Positions 47,401 to 60,690 are shown, numbered from the stretch's first letter. The stretch: DNA of 64,000 nucleotides from Isoetes taiwanensis (GCA_021234155.1 JAJEKV010000041.1:12164689-12228688); one strand, 5' to 3'. Translations and numbers: made by a program. The notes: a model not told the origin generated them from the letters alone.

Positions 47401-49353
47401 TATGGGACCATAGGGTGTGACAAACTTATTCTTGTCGGGTTAAAAACCCCCGCTTGAAAGGTTTTGAGGAAAAACCGTGGCGGTAATAAGAATGCTCAAA
47501 GCGTACAAGTATACATCAATGTTTATACATGTCAGAGTGTGTGCCGAGGACATAGCTGATCTACGCATGTCCATAACCTCACGAAGATATGATCCGACAG
47601 CGTCACGGATGTGCTCAATGTCACATGTAGCGGTGGCCGGGCACGACCGGCTTCGACATCGCGTTGTCGAATTTGATCATATCTTTGCGGGCTTGCTTTG
47701 GAAGGAGCAGATTCATCCTCAATGACTTCCATTTGGCGGCATTGTGAGCGTCTGGCGTGGCTCACAAATCCATCACCGCACGTCTCAATTGAGATGATAT
47801 TGCCCTACAATGTAGAATGGTGGGCAATGAGTCACGCCTTTTCATGGAGCAAGTGAATTGCGCGGGTAACGTGGGGCCTACCGTTCCAATATTAGGATTT
47901 ATGTGGTGCTGGTAGTGTCTTTGTCTTGACCTGTTCAAGGGCATTGGCATCAAAGCCTGGCGAGAAGCAATGCGTCAAGATATTGCCCTCAAGCTATGGC
48001 GATGCGCCTGTTGCACATGTATGCACATGTGCTCACACTATTCCATCTAGCCAACCATTGAGCTCTCTTTCCTCCAGCGGGGCCTTGGCGTTAGCGACTC
48101 CATTACATGATATAGACTAGTTTAGGGGAGGCGAGCATCGTCCATATTGACCACCTTACGAAAAATAGACAATGTGGCGTCAAAAGGCGCTCCCTCACGA
48201 AGAGCAGAATCCTGTCTCTGTGAGCCAGAATTTGATATGGGACTGTGGACTTCGCCTAGTGCTCATACTGAGGCTTTTGGACCTGCTCAAATCATTCCAA
48301 GTAGCAAATTATTACTCTTGGGCCCATACTTCCACCCGGCTGTTATAAAGGGCGAGGCTCCACTAAGACCTTGAGCGTGTGATGGGCCCAATCATACAAC
48401 TCGGCTATGACTATTGTTTGCATTGCATATAGTGCCTTCGACTGCCGTCACTTTCGTAGCCGGATTATTGTCCCGGTCATAGTGAAGAAACTCCACTCCC
48501 AAATATTTGTATGGATACAACTTCCCACATTTGGCCTCATTAGCGAAGGAGAGGGACCTAAATTTGACGTGAAGAAGATGATATGAAAACCACCTTAATA
48601 GTCTTGGTGGCCAGCATATCGATTAAGCTTGGCGAGAATGTGTCCGGGGCATCGAGATGTGGTGCGTAATGCAACGGTGGTAATAGCTAGGAGGTCCACA
48701 TCATCAGCATATATTAGCGTAAATGATCGATAGAGAAGGTGACTCCATAAGCCCCCATTATCGGCAAACCCGGCTCTCCAATTGATCAATGTAAAGCCCA
48801 AACAATGTTGGAGAGGGCATCGCTTGGCGAACCCGATCTTGCTATCAAATGGTTGGCTTGTCTGGCGCAGCCGACCGAGCATCTTTCGTATAGCACGGCC
48901 TGCTTGCATTACGCAAATCTGAGGAACCCCAATTTGTTCGCGATCTTGCCCATAGTTTTCGAAGACACGATGTCAAATGCGCCCATAAAATCCACAAACA
49001 ACAATATATAGATCCTGACGGTTCCTGCATCTTCAATGAAGTTAGCGTGAAGATGTAGTCAATGGTTGAGTGCGAGTGCGAGAATCACTTGCAGGTGAGG
49101 GCCGCACCTCTAGCGCCTCATCGGCGAATCGCTGGCGCTTTCGAAGTCGGCGGCAATTTTGCAAACACGAACTTGTCATGATTGTTGTTCGATAGTGGCT
49201 GGGCAGTGTGGTCACCCTGACTTCAATATCAGCAAAGCAATTTTGCAAACACCAGGCGGCCGCGATTGTTCCGATAGTGGCTGGGCAGTGTGGGCAGAGT
49301 GACTTCAAGATCATGGCGAAGAGAACGCCAATGCCTATATAAATGCCAATCAA
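47400..49353 (-). mobile_element. Decayed LINE retrotransposon with reverse transcriptase
   Basis: The minus strand shows reverse-transcriptase blocks of a plant non-LTR element in the correct order: LLFVDFMGAFDIV (about 49,010-48,970; canonical FVDFxxAFDxV), SPTLFGLYIDQLE (about 48,815-48,775), the catalytic YADDVDLLA (about 48,725-48,690) and YKYLGVEF (about 48,525-48,495). Frame breaks separate the blocks. The 5' part (49,353-49,040) is open but not recognisable as endonuclease. It contains an 86-bp tandem duplication (GCAATTTTGCAAACAC at 49,152 and 49,238). The 3' end near 47,400 has GGTTTTTCCTCAAAA-type sequence, which is also seen near 41,430. The element is not expected to be active. 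Confidence 0.8.
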
Positions 49354-50110
49354 ATTCTATATAATGCCTATATCGCCTATATAAATCCCAATCAGAAGCG
49401 GTCTAGGTGGAAATTTACTTCAACGTGCCTATGTCGGTTTTAACACATTGTAAAGATGACTCGTAAAATCATATCAACAATAATCCTGGACCCAATAACC
49501 TTTAATTCCCAACCAAACACAGTAACACTCCACAAATATGGCTGCCAGGTTTAATTAAAATAGAAAAAGCATTTGTTTTTTAGACAATTATGAGCAAAAT
49601 TATCGAGAATCCATATTTAGAAACCTCTTTCTACCCTGATATACAAGCTGCATTTCTCATTATGTTAACTACGATTAAAATACCCCTATATTTTGGGGTT
49701 TTGAGAAATGCCCTTGTCCAATCCATGGCCGCAGCAATCAGCAATATCATCGCACACCAATCATGCTTTAATTTTTCCTCGGTTCTAAAGGAAGTTTGCT
49801 TGGTGTTTTGTAGCGATAAACAAGGTACAATGGACTCTGTTTGGCAATGTATTGCATATAGTAAGTTCCATCTAGAATGGCCAGATTATGGTTGTTGAAG
49901 AATCATAAAGATCATGTTCTAAACTATTTTAAAAATCATATAGATAAATCCAACTCAAACTGGATTCAATTTGTTTTACAGCAATGACAAAGATATAGTA
50001 GGTTTCCACCTAGAATATACCAAAGGTGATGGTTGTCAAAGCCTGCATTTAATAAAGAAGAAAACTGTAAGAGTATTTGTTCTACGCTTTTAAATACCTA
50101 TATGTAGCAA
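49354..50110. other. Unassigned DNA
   Basis: AT-rich. The frame at 49,590-49,898 has no motif. Nothing supported. Confidence 0.4.
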
Positions 50111-50114
50111 ATAA

Positions 50115-50690
50115 CAGGGGTTTTTTTGTGTTTTTATTTACGCTTTTCACTAAGGTTTCCTATGATTTCGTGATGTATTCAAATGGATGTACTAAATACT
50201 ACTAATGCATTGCATCTAGAGTGCACTATTTCTGAGCCATTGATTTGGGGCTTTTTCAATGGTCGTAACAACCAATGTGGCTCAACATGCCAAAGATGAA
50301 AGCCTCAAATGATTCTAGTCCTTTCTAATTTAAGACGCCCCCATAGTTCGGCCAAAAAATTTTGGCAACACAAACCATTACCATCCAACATATAAATTAA
50401 ACCCCTAAAACCCCCGTAATTGGGTATATTCACTTGGGAGGGAATATCAAGCCTCTAGTAGTCCCGCAGCAACAAAAATTTTTACAACACAAACCATTAA
50501 CATCCAACATATAAAAATTAAATCCCAAACACATAACAACAAACCATTGACATTAACAATCAACACATACCATTGAGCAGAGTTACCAGTTTGCCAACCA
50601 TGGGCCCGCAAATACATTTAAATTAAATCCCCTAAAACCTCTTGTCAGAAAAAGTATATTCACACGGGGATGACGCAGGGCGTTTGGGAG
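50115..50690 (+). repeat. Dispersed repeat family, copy 3 (shortened) with an internal duplication
   Basis: It shares the 44,370 start block (CTTTTCACTAAGGTTTCCTA, TTTCTGAGCCATTGATTT) and the 45,325 end block, but the interior between them is much shorter than at 44.4-45.5 kb. The AACCATTA.CATCCAACATAT segment occurs twice (about 50,365 and 50,490), so part of the end is duplicated. Confidence 0.7.
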
Positions 50691-50698
50691 AGCCCTCT

Positions 50699-51140
50699 CT
50701 ATAATTGTATTTTGCGCCAGTAATTTAAATCAAATAACACCCATATAGTATCTTCGCTTGAAACCTTATAGGTTTTGTGAATCTTGTTATACAAAGATAG
50801 CAAATTTCTTTGCAATTCTGCATACCCCACAAATCCAGGAACTTTACGCACAATGTAGATTAAGGAATAAGGGGTGAATATGCCTATCCAAAGATATACA
50901 AATTGCATGTAACACAAATTCAAGGTCACAAATTTGGATGATATTATCTCAGTGATCCGTACAGATCGGAAAAGAGGTAGATGTGGATTCCATTGCACCC
51001 CTACAAAGTATAACACGATGCTTGAACTGATATGCCCCTTTTGGACTTAAATACACTGCAAAGATAAGCAAAACCACCAAAGTGTCAAAAAGATTGAATA
51101 AGTAATCCGTTAATTTTATACTTTCAAACGTACAAAACAA
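50699..51140 (-). other. Minus-strand coding-like segment in the second inverted arm
   Basis: A 105-codon frame (51,016-50,699) includes VRKVPGFVGYAELQRNLLSL and KVSSEDTIWVLFDLNYW. Part of it is present again, inverted, at 45,580-45,680. It may be a fragment of a duplicated gene. The family was not recognised. Confidence 0.35.
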
Positions 51141-52030
51141 TTCGTAAACTCATATGGTTGAAATGGCCAATGTTCGGATGCTTTTGAGGAGAAACATATA
51201 TAAATATGTATGTTTCTAATGTGATAGACCAAAAGGGTCCATCATTTAATCTCGCCATTAAGCATGAAAGTTCTAACTTTCTATAGATAATGCAAAACAA
51301 TTTTACATTTGAGTTGATTTATTGATATGTACGTGTCTTAGCGAGAATGTGCTTCATGGAAGAAAAGTTTTCTCCAATTTTATCTCTATACCCGACAAAG
51401 TTCCCATAAGGAAAACAACCGCTATAAAGAAAAGACACATGAGTAAAACTCACAATATATTTAAAAAAGAATAAGTAGATCTTTTCTTGACTCTTACCAA
51501 TAAGTGATATGTATTGTATCGTATATTCTAATGCGATAATGGCTATGCTGCAAATGTATGTACTATGTTAATTCCTCTGATAGCTTTCAAAAGCTATAAC
51601 CTTGAAAGAAAATTTCTAACAACATTAAAAGCGTAGATAATCACAATAGCGTTTAATGTCATCAGAACAAAATGTAATAAATATAGAAGACACACATTAA
51701 AACTATCAAAAGCAAATACAATAAATAAAATGATACAAAAAAGATGCATATAAAGAAAGTCAAAGATGCTTGTTACCTCTATATTGATTCTAATGATTGT
51801 CCTATGATGGTTTCCCTTCCCCAGAGGATATTTCAAAGTTTCCTAAAAAACCCAAGTAGGTAAAGTTTCCTACAGTCAGAACATAGCAGCCATTGCTTCT
51901 GCTAACACTTCCAAATCATGCATATTTGGCAAGATTGTAAAAATCCAAATGCATGTATCGCCAGTAAATTGGATCACGTATAATCAAAGTCAGATAAATT
52001 AAACTCTGCTTGCAAAAGAAGCAAATTTTT
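51141..52030. other. Unassigned AT-rich DNA
   Basis: No gene seen. The minus-strand frame at 51,836-51,594 is hydrophobic and low-complexity and is not supported. Confidence 0.4.
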
Positions 52031-52700
52031 TATTTTTTATTTCTTAGTTTTTTAAAGGTAAGATAAATTTCATATTCATAGGAAGAATTACAACGAAAGA
52101 TGATCCCCGAAGGATCAAAATAACCTTGAAATACAGAGGATCCCTTGTGGATCAAATATAATATTTGCAGCTTGGCATCATGGACTTTTTCAACCTCTTC
52201 TTCCAAACTAACCAGTACGGTGACGTAATCAATGATCTTCCCCGCCTAGAGTACTACAGACAGCCATAAAGTTCCTTTCCTCAAGCCATCATACCTTGAA
52301 TGCTCCATGAACCACCCTTGCAAGAGTAGAGAGAAATCAGAGAAAGGAATGAAGAAAATATGAGCAAATCTCCTCGCATTGCTCAAGGAAGCTAACACAG
52401 CCCAAATAACCTATTCTAAATAAACTGGTCACCATTGTACTTGAAAGAGCTCTGATTGCTCGATATATGCAATGCCTAGAATGAATGTAAATCTCATCGG
52501 TGCCAATAGCAGCCTGGATATGCAAAGCAGCTTAGCCCTGTGCATTTTGTAATCCCCAAAGCCTCTATCTCCCAAAAGTCCTACGCAAAGATATATAAGC
52601 TTCCATCCCCAAAAAAATTCCCCAGCTCGCATCTCAAACAATCCAATAAAATCCTAAGCCTCATCCCAGATTGAAGATCCCTAGTTCTAACTGCCCCAGT
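52025..52700 (-). mobile_element. Possible LINE 3' tail, minus strand
   Basis: Read on the minus strand, a broken coding-like stretch (52,641-52,337) is followed by GGGATCCTCTGT...GGGGATCATC direct words and an A-rich tail (AAAAAACTAAGAAATAAAAA, about 52,052-52,033), as expected for a retroposon 3' end. No reverse-transcriptase motif is visible. Confidence 0.35.
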
Positions 52701-54917
52701 CTTATCTCATCAAAAATCAAGAGTTCTGCCACCTATTCTTTTCAAGAAACAACGCAATACCTTCCGCTATAGGAAAGAGCAAGAGAGAAGGGAAAGGTTT
52801 CTAGCATTACAGACTATGGTTAAAATAAAGCCGCCAATTAACTTGTACCTGGAAGCTATTCTCTCAGCCTGATCTTACTCACATCAACCTTATAGCAATC
52901 TCGAAAGCCATTTTGCAAAAAGTAATCCACAAAAGGAAAGAAAGTAACGCCGCCCAAAAATTTCAAATAATTGCACATTCATTTAATGGGTCACGCTTTT
53001 ACTAATCTCTCAAGACCTATGAGTCAACGCTGCCCAGAACCAAGATCATAGTAAAGATCCACGCTAGTGGATTATCCTCAGTAGCTACCGAAAAGGTCAC
53101 GATGAAGAAACCCTAAGAAACCGTAAAAGGAAGCAGATGGAGGCGTAATCCGAAAACCAAGATGCCACAAAACCCTATGCTAGCCATCGATCTTGGAACG
53201 AAGAATGCACGCATCATAAAGCGTCTAAAAGCAAGATTAAAGTGCCCCTTTTCCCCACGCCTCTAGTTTGAAGGCTTAAGAACTCATTTCCTTAAGCAAG
53301 AAAGTAAAGCAAAAATAAAAAGGAAAGCCAATATAACCTTCAATGATAGCATTATGCTAAAGCGCCTTGCCGTGTCGACGTGATTCCGTACCACTGAAAG
53401 CAAGTCAACCACGAAAGGCCGTAAACAAAATAGCCTAAACATGATGATCTAGCATCGATGAATAATTAGTTGTGACCACATGCTAGAGTAATTTCTCTTC
53501 AGCCATGTTATTTCGTGCCTTCTCGATGTGATCAACCCCGTCAAAGGTTCGAGAACCAAAGAATAAAGTCCAAAATGCAAAAGAGTATAAAGTGTCCAAA
53601 TTGAATCCCCAATGTAGGTCCTCAAGCATGCCATGCAGTAAATAATCGAATACAACAACCAATGCTTTCGTGATTCCCCATCAGGTGGCTAGCTGGGATC
53701 TTCCATTCTACCGATGCTATCCAAATATGTCACATCGTCGATTAACAAAATGAAGCTACATTAGATAAATTCTACTATCTAGGAAAATAGGTGAATCGAT
53801 TTGTTGCCAAATACCACTAACCTCAAATCACTAAGCTTTAATCGAATCTCAAGGCTTCTAATTCTCATAACAATTAAACAATATCTTAGCAAACACCGCC
53901 ATTTCTAAAATGATAAGGAAGGAAAGCAAACGGAAGTCACAAGTTATCCGGGGTTCATAAGAAGAACCGCAACAACATTGGTGCGCACTCAGAGATTGGC
54001 TCTTCAAGATATACCAAATCGACTCGCTTGTACGTAGACTGCCACCACCAACCGAGATTTGCAAAACGACCATTACCTAATTTCTACGTACGAGTTGCGC
54101 ATCAGATTCGGGTCAAACATACAGCCCCATAGTCCAACATAAGGCGCATTTTTCCAAATCAGATGAGCCTTAATGGCTTAGAATACATCCCCAAGCAAAG
54201 GGAGTATTTGCAAAATTTGATATGTGGTCGCCATATCTCGAATCAACTTTCCAAATGTACCGCTTCTTTGAGGAATCTCTTTTCCTCAAAATCATGATAA
54301 ACCGCTCAGCTCGACCCTCAAGAATGTATTTAGTCGCGAGCCGGAATTAAGTTTGCTCGATTTCGCCCTTTCTTCTCCGAAGGTCCTTACCTAATCCGCA
54401 TCGCGGAAGAGATCCCGCCTACCTAAATGATGCAGAGCTAAAATATAACTCTAGATTCTCCGCTTCCTTTTAAACTAAACTCAGATTCATGGCTGCGATA
54501 GTTGAAAAACAAAACCGACCTATAGCGCTTTGTCGAAGCAATACTGGTTATCTGACGCACCGGAATTGATCTTTGCTCAGAACGGAAATGTTTACCCGAG
54601 TTCAAATGTGAACGGGCGCCAAGATCGAGGGCAAAAATCGACATGAGGCTACCGTGAGATAAAAAAGACCGGGCAGAAGCAAAAAAATCAGAGGGAAGGA
54701 CCAAAGAGGGATTCACCGCAGATTGAAGGTAGGCAACCAAAGATCCCTGAAAGCCTTTATGAGCAGGGAACGACGATAGCAGACATGCGCATAAGCCCGA
54801 CGCGAATTCAACACTTTTAAAGCAGCGATAATGATACGCTCGAAAAAAACAAGTTTTGAAACCGGTCCCTAGGAGTAAGGAGAGCAATACGTAAACTGAA
54901 CTAGAAGCGTTAATGAA
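52701..54917. other. Unassigned DNA before the gap
   Basis: No gene recognised. The composition becomes more G+C-rich after 54,300. The minus frame next to the gap (from about 54,917 down to 54,438) has no identifiable motif. Confidence 0.35.
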
Positions 54918-55458
54918 NNNNNNNNNNNNNNNNNNNNNNNNNNNNNNNNNNNNNNNNNNNNNNNNNNNNNNNNNNNNNNNNNNNNNNNNNNNNNNNNNNN
55001 NNNNNNNNNNNNNNNNNNNNNNNNNNNNNNNNNNNNNNNNNNNNNNNNNNNNNNNNNNNNNNNNNNNNNNNNNNNNNNNNNNNNNNNNNNNNNNNNNNNN
55101 NNNNNNNNNNNNNNNNNNNNNNNNNNNNNNNNNNNNNNNNNNNNNNNNNNNNNNNNNNNNNNNNNNNNNNNNNNNNNNNNNNNNNNNNNNNNNNNNNNNN
55201 NNNNNNNNNNNNNNNNNNNNNNNNNNNNNNNNNNNNNNNNNNNNNNNNNNNNNNNNNNNNNNNNNNNNNNNNNNNNNNNNNNNNNNNNNNNNNNNNNNNN
55301 NNNNNNNNNNNNNNNNNNNNNNNNNNNNNNNNNNNNNNNNNNNNNNNNNNNNNNNNNNNNNNNNNNNNNNNNNNNNNNNNNNNNNNNNNNNNNNNNNNNN
55401 NNNNNNNNNNNNNNNNNNNNNNNNNNNNNNNNNNNNNNNNNNNNNNNNNNNNNNNNNN
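54918..55458. other. Assembly gap (541 Ns)
   Basis: An unbroken run of N. Open frames drawn across it are meaningless. It sits about 130 bp before the start of the 19-bp array, which suggests the assembler failed on the repeat edge. Confidence 0.99.
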
Positions 55459-55589
55459 TTATTGTACTTCGTTCCAGTTACGTATTGCTTGATGCCGCGT
55501 GCCGCGATCACATGTTCTTATACTAGTATTCCATGTAACACAAGTTACTTCAAGCTGCTTCAATTACTTAACACCTATTTTTGCATAGC

Positions 55590-57175
55590 AGTGGGCACCA
55601 ACATGCCAAGGTGGCTCTAACATTACCACCTAGGCTCGGCTTATGCCAGAGTGGCTCCAACATGCCACCCTAGGCTCCAACATGACAAAATGGCTTAAAC
55701 ATGTCACCCTGGAAACCAACGTGCTCAAACATGCCGCCTTGAGGTAACATGCCACCTATGCTCCAACTTGCCAGGGTGAAACCAAATATGCTACGTGAAC
55801 CAACATGCCACTAGGCTCCAACATTCCTGGGTGGCTCAAACATCCACATAAATCAAATGCCATCTTGAGGCTCACTTAGGCTCCAACATGCCAAGGTGGC
55901 TCCAACATGCCACCTAGGCTCAAACATGCCAAGGTGGCTCAAACATCCACCACCCTGGCTCAAACATGCCCGGTGAAGCTCAAACTGTCATCGGGCTCAA
56001 ACATGCCACCTAGGCTCCAACATGCACCTGGGCTCCAAGCATGCCACGAGGAATTTGTCAAAACATCTTCCGTGGGCTCCACCATGCCACCTAGCCTCAG
56101 CATGCCAGTGGCTCACAAGCATGCACCACCTAGGCTTAAAATATGCCAGGATTGGCTCAAACCCCATGCCACCCCTAAGGCTCCAACATGCCACAGAGTG
56201 GCTCCTGGCACTAGCCACCTAGCTCCAAAACCCATGCCATTAGGAGCTCCAGGCATGGCCCGCGTGCGAGGTGAGCTCCAACATGCCACACAGGCTCCAA
56301 CACCAAAGTACCCGCGGCGAGGGCTCTAACATGCCACCTATGCCAGCTTGCCAGGGTGAAAACCAAATATCACCCGGTGAACCAACATGGCAATTGGCTC
56401 AAGCATGCCACCGCGGTCCAACATGCCACCTAGGCTCTTATGGCAAGGTGGCTCCAAAGCATGCCCGTGGTCTCCAACATGCCACCTGGGCTCCAACATG
56501 CCAGGTGGCTCCAGCATCACCAAGGTGGCTCAAACATGCCACCTAGGCTCCAAAGCGTGCTCCAACATGCCGGGTGGCTTGACATGCCGGTGGGCTCCAA
56601 CACAATACCAGGTGGCTCAGTAGCCACCTGGAAGCTCCAAACAGCCACCAGGTGGTTCCCACATGCCAAGGTGGCTCCAACATGCCACCCTGAAACAAAC
56701 ATGCCAAGGTGGCTCAAACATGCCACCTAAGGAACATGACATATGACAAAATGGCTCAAACATGCCACCCTAGGCTCCAGCGTGCTCAAACATGCCAGGG
56801 GCTCAACATACCACCTATGCTCAACTTGCCAGAATTGGCTCAAGTATCTGCGTGGGCTCCAACATGCCACCCTGAGGCTCCAACATTCCTAAGGTGAGAA
56901 ACCAGAACATGCCATCTAGGCTCCAACATGCCACCAGGGCTCAAACATGCCGAGGTGGCTCAAACATGCAGTGGGCTCAAACATGCCACTTTGGGCTCCA
57001 ACATGCTGGAGTGGCTCAAACATGCCAAATGGACTCCATATTTAATACCCGCGTGGGCTCCAACATGCCAAGGTGGCTCCAACATGCCATCGCGGGCTCC
57101 AACATGCCAAGGTGGCTCGGGGCATGCCACCCCTGATCTCAAGCCACCTAGGCACCCCAAGTGGTGACATGGCAT
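55590..57175 (+). repeat. 19-bp minisatellite array, left arm
   Basis: Monomers such as CAACATGCCACCTAGGCTC, AAACATGCCAAGGTGGCTC and CAACATGCCACGTGGGCTC-like variants follow head to tail. Many copies have lost or gained one or two bases. Orientation is opposite to the array at 61,085-63,300. Copy quality is lower than in the right arm. Confidence 0.92.
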
Positions 57176-57379
57176 GCCAAAATGGCGAGGTCAGGATTTT
57201 GACTGGGCAAAACCAAAGATGTCCATCTTTTGGTCTTTTCGTGGGTGATGTTGGCAAATTTTAGGTGACATGGCTGAATGATGGTGACATGGACCCTTGG
57301 ATGTCTTTGCAAACACTTGGTAGAGCTTTCGGCGTGACCCCTTTCTTGTGAAGGGGAGTCTCGAAAGGTAGCATATATC

Positions 57380-59290
57380 TTTGGTGCATTTTCTCTTCGT
57401 ATAAGGCGTCATCTTTGCACATCTGCATAAGATTTCACCTTTTGAGACGGATTTTATCGTGCTTTTCTTTGTGTTTATGCTCGGGAATTCGCGAGTAATG
57501 CATGGGGCTGAGGGAAAATCCTGGTTTTCAACCCGGTGGCTTTGCCAAATGGCCGAGGTATAGGAAAAATCCCGGTATTCCGGGATGAGTTTAGACCCAC
57601 CGATTTTTTATTGGGATGGCGCCGTTAGCCGCGACGAAAGGTTTAGACCACGTTTTTCGATTGCGGGGCATGGAGGCCGGATTGGCGATCGACTTCAGCC
57701 CGTCGTCCGGAGCAGCCCGAAATTACCCTAGGGACAAGTTCCGCGAGTTTTCGGGGGATCAATCACTTACCCCTCACTGGGAGGTGGTGGCATCCACCTC
57801 CATGGCAGTGACTACAGTGGCTGACCTACTTTGCTTGGCGTTTCTTGGAAGGGTGGTCTTACGCCAGAAAACTTGGTCCCCTAGGTAATGGGGATATTCA
57901 GGGTCCATTAGGCCGAGGAGCAGTTCGGTCGGTGGGGGTCCAGCGTCCTCGGCCCCGACTTGGACTAGCTGCGAGGCAGATACTTGGGAGGTTCACCACG
58001 AGGAGCCTGGTAGAAAGTTGAAGTGAGAATAGCGACACTAGGACTTGCTAGGTGGTACATATGTGACCACGGAGAAGCAAAGCTAGCTCCACTACCTGAT
58101 AGGGCGTTCTGGGCAGGTGGTCTCCGGAAGGGGTTGGCTGGGCTTCCGTCTCGCTGCATTTATTGCTTCTATTGCGGTGCATTTTTCTCTTCGCGTTAAT
58201 GCGGCGTCATGCGCATCACATGGGCTACACCTTTTGAGGGCAGGAATTTTATCGTGCTTTTCTTTGTGTTTATGCTCGAGGAAATTCATAATTAATGCAT
58301 GGGCGGGGAAAAATCACGGTTTCAGCCGTACAACTTGCCAAGTGGCCAGAGTATAGGAGAAATCCCGTTATTTCTGGGATGAGTTTTAGACCCTCGATTT
58401 GCGATTGGGATGGCCGCGAAGTTGGCCTTGGCGGGGAGTTTAGACCGTTTTTGATTTTGGGGGCATGGAGGAGGCCCTGGGATTGGCGATCCGACCTGTC
58501 TCAGGAGCGAAATTACCCTAGGGACAAAGTTCCTGGCGGGGTTTTCGAGGTGTCCTTACCCCTCACTGGGAGGTATTGACATCCACCTCCATGCAGTGGC
58601 TTCTGAAGTGTGCTTAGTAAGCGACCTACTTTAAAGCGTTTCTTGGAGAGGGTGGTCTTACCTGAGCGGTCCCCTAGGTAATGGGATATTCGGGTCCATT
58701 AAGCAGTTCTACGTTGGGAGGGAGTCCGGCAGATCCTCGGCCCCGGCTTGGATTAGCACAAAGAAACGAAGATACTTGGGGTTCACCACGAGAATTTTGG
58801 TAGAAGATTGGAAGTGACAATAGGAGCACTAGGGCTGGGTGGTATACATGTGACCGCGGAGAAGCAAAGGCGCTCCGCTTTCGGTGAAGCAGATTCAGGC
58901 ATTGGCCTCCAGAAGGTTGGCGCCGGGCTTCGTCTCATGCCTCGCGTGGCTTCTATTGGCCGATTGCATTTTCTCTTGGCATTGATAGCGGCGTCATGTT
59001 GCATATCTGCCGAATTCCGCCTTTTCGGGGCGGATTTTATTTGTGTTTTTGTGTTTATGCTCTCGGGAAATTCATAATTAATGCATGGGGGGAAAAATCT
59101 GATTTTCAATAGCTGGCTTGCCAAGTGGCCAATGGCGCTGAGGAAAATCCCGGTATTTTCGGTGAGCTTTAGACCCTCGATTTTTGATTGGGATGGCCAG
59201 ATTTGGCCAGCGAGTTTAGACCGCGTTTTGATTTTTGGGGCATGGAGGCCGGTTGGCGATCGACCTGCGCCAGCGTCGTCCTACTACAAA
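57380..59290 (+). repeat. About 790-bp tandem repeat, roughly 2.4 copies
   Basis: The landmark GCATTTTCTCTT occurs at about 57,389, 58,180 and 58,966, followed each time by GGCGTCAT, a TTTTGTGTTTATGCTC segment, AATGCATGGG, AAATCCCGGTATT and GAGTTTAGACC. The second half of the unit (CATCCACCTCCATG...GGTCCCCTAGGTAATGGG) is in copies one and two only. The stretch is markedly G+C-rich. It lies between the two inverted 19-bp arrays. Confidence 0.85.
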
Positions 59291-60690
59291 AATGAAAAAA
59301 AATTTCCCACTTTTTCGAGGTTTAAGGATCCTATCAAATTAGTACCTTGGGAACATGGTCAGTGCTTTGCTCTTGGTCACCAGAACATTGCTCGATACCT
59401 GCGGACGTCCCCCTACCGTATACGGTGCACTCACCATATACAAGCGAGTTCATCCCCATACCCAGCTCCTTGCCGATCTGGGGCCCTCCACATGACACCG
59501 CAACCGTGGCGGGTTCGATGGGAAGAGTGAAGGGTCATTTTACCCGTCTCCCTCGGGGCCTACCTAGGCTGAGGCGTAAACATACATGTCGATGTATAAT
59601 CATAAGCACATATCCACCTCGAAGGGTGGGCCATCAATCTGCATAGACAAGGTGAGCACAATACATAGGGAGTCCTACCCAAGGCTAGGACTTCGAGGGA
59701 TGTTCGGCGGCTTGGGTCTCCGTTCATTCATTGCGCATGAAGAATTCATGGCAATGGATTTGGGCGGCATATGAACATGGCATAGGGTTGTCCGCCATCC
59801 GCCCCTCCCGTACACACTTTTGAGTAGGCTAAAAAGTGTCGGGGACGGCTTGTAGCCCGCCGGATACATAGCCAAAGGGGCTATTCCCGGGTTTCATCCT
59901 CCCGGTTCGATGGGGCGAGGAAGGGATCGCTCCCTCGAGAGATGCATGCTCACTCAAGGTGACTAGAGGGCCCTTTGCGTCCCGGGACTGAACCTTTGGA
60001 AAGTGCACACCACTTCGCGGGTGTCGGGCCCATGCCCTACCCACACTCGGTGGTAAGCCATTAGACCTAGTCACTATGATCCCCGGTAGGCCTTACACAC
60101 GAGGGATCCTTCAAGAGTCGGAACATGAACCTCCTTCTTAGCGGTCGGCCCCTTCACCCCAAACGGTGTTGTTCTTGTGCCTGGCCGAATCTATAGTGTA
60201 CTAGAGGCTAATCTAGGAGGCATCTACTACCAAGCTTTGGGTCTCTACCCCCTTCCCAATACAAAGGAGTTCATAGAGATACATCATCCATATACATCAC
60301 GGAAGAACTAAAGAACTATATCTAATCTATATCATAGAGTTAGGTTCTTTAGTTAGAGTCTGCATATCTAGAGATCTAGAAGGCTGCCATGGGCAATTAA
60401 ATAGGCTAAACCCTCTTTGATTTTATGGTGAAATAGGGTTGAGACTATTTAATTGGCCAAATCTGATCTTGAGTGGCTCCTCGACTGAGTTCGACCATCC
60501 CGGCCAAAACGCTTTCGAATCAAGGAAAACTAATGGTGCAATTCTCTCGGTAGAGTCACGGGAGGCGGTTTTTAGCTCTTGAGGCAGCCAAAACAGAGCT
60601 CTGGAAGCCTAGAAACGAAAATTGGGTGATTTAGGGTTTCCCTCCCTAAATAGACAAGGGGTTGGCTAGGGTTCCCAATTATCCCCTTTT
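59291..60690. other. G+C-rich core DNA between the inverted arrays
   Basis: No gene, rRNA or LTR could be recognised. It contains CCGTATACGG and other small palindromes and many CGGG/CCCG words. It may be part of an unidentified mobile element that carries the arrays. Confidence 0.35.

Noticed and set aside
54438-55620. Open frames of 357 and 235 codons
   Set aside because: Most of their length is the run of Ns.
55907-57264. Many open frames of 60-140 codons over the left array
   Set aside because: They follow from a stop-poor 19-bp repeat. The frames change register constantly and have no conserved start or composition of a protein gene.
59880-60110. Possible rRNA or 5S gene in the G+C-rich core
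   Set aside because: The sequence has no recognisable 5S, 5.8S or large rRNA signature.
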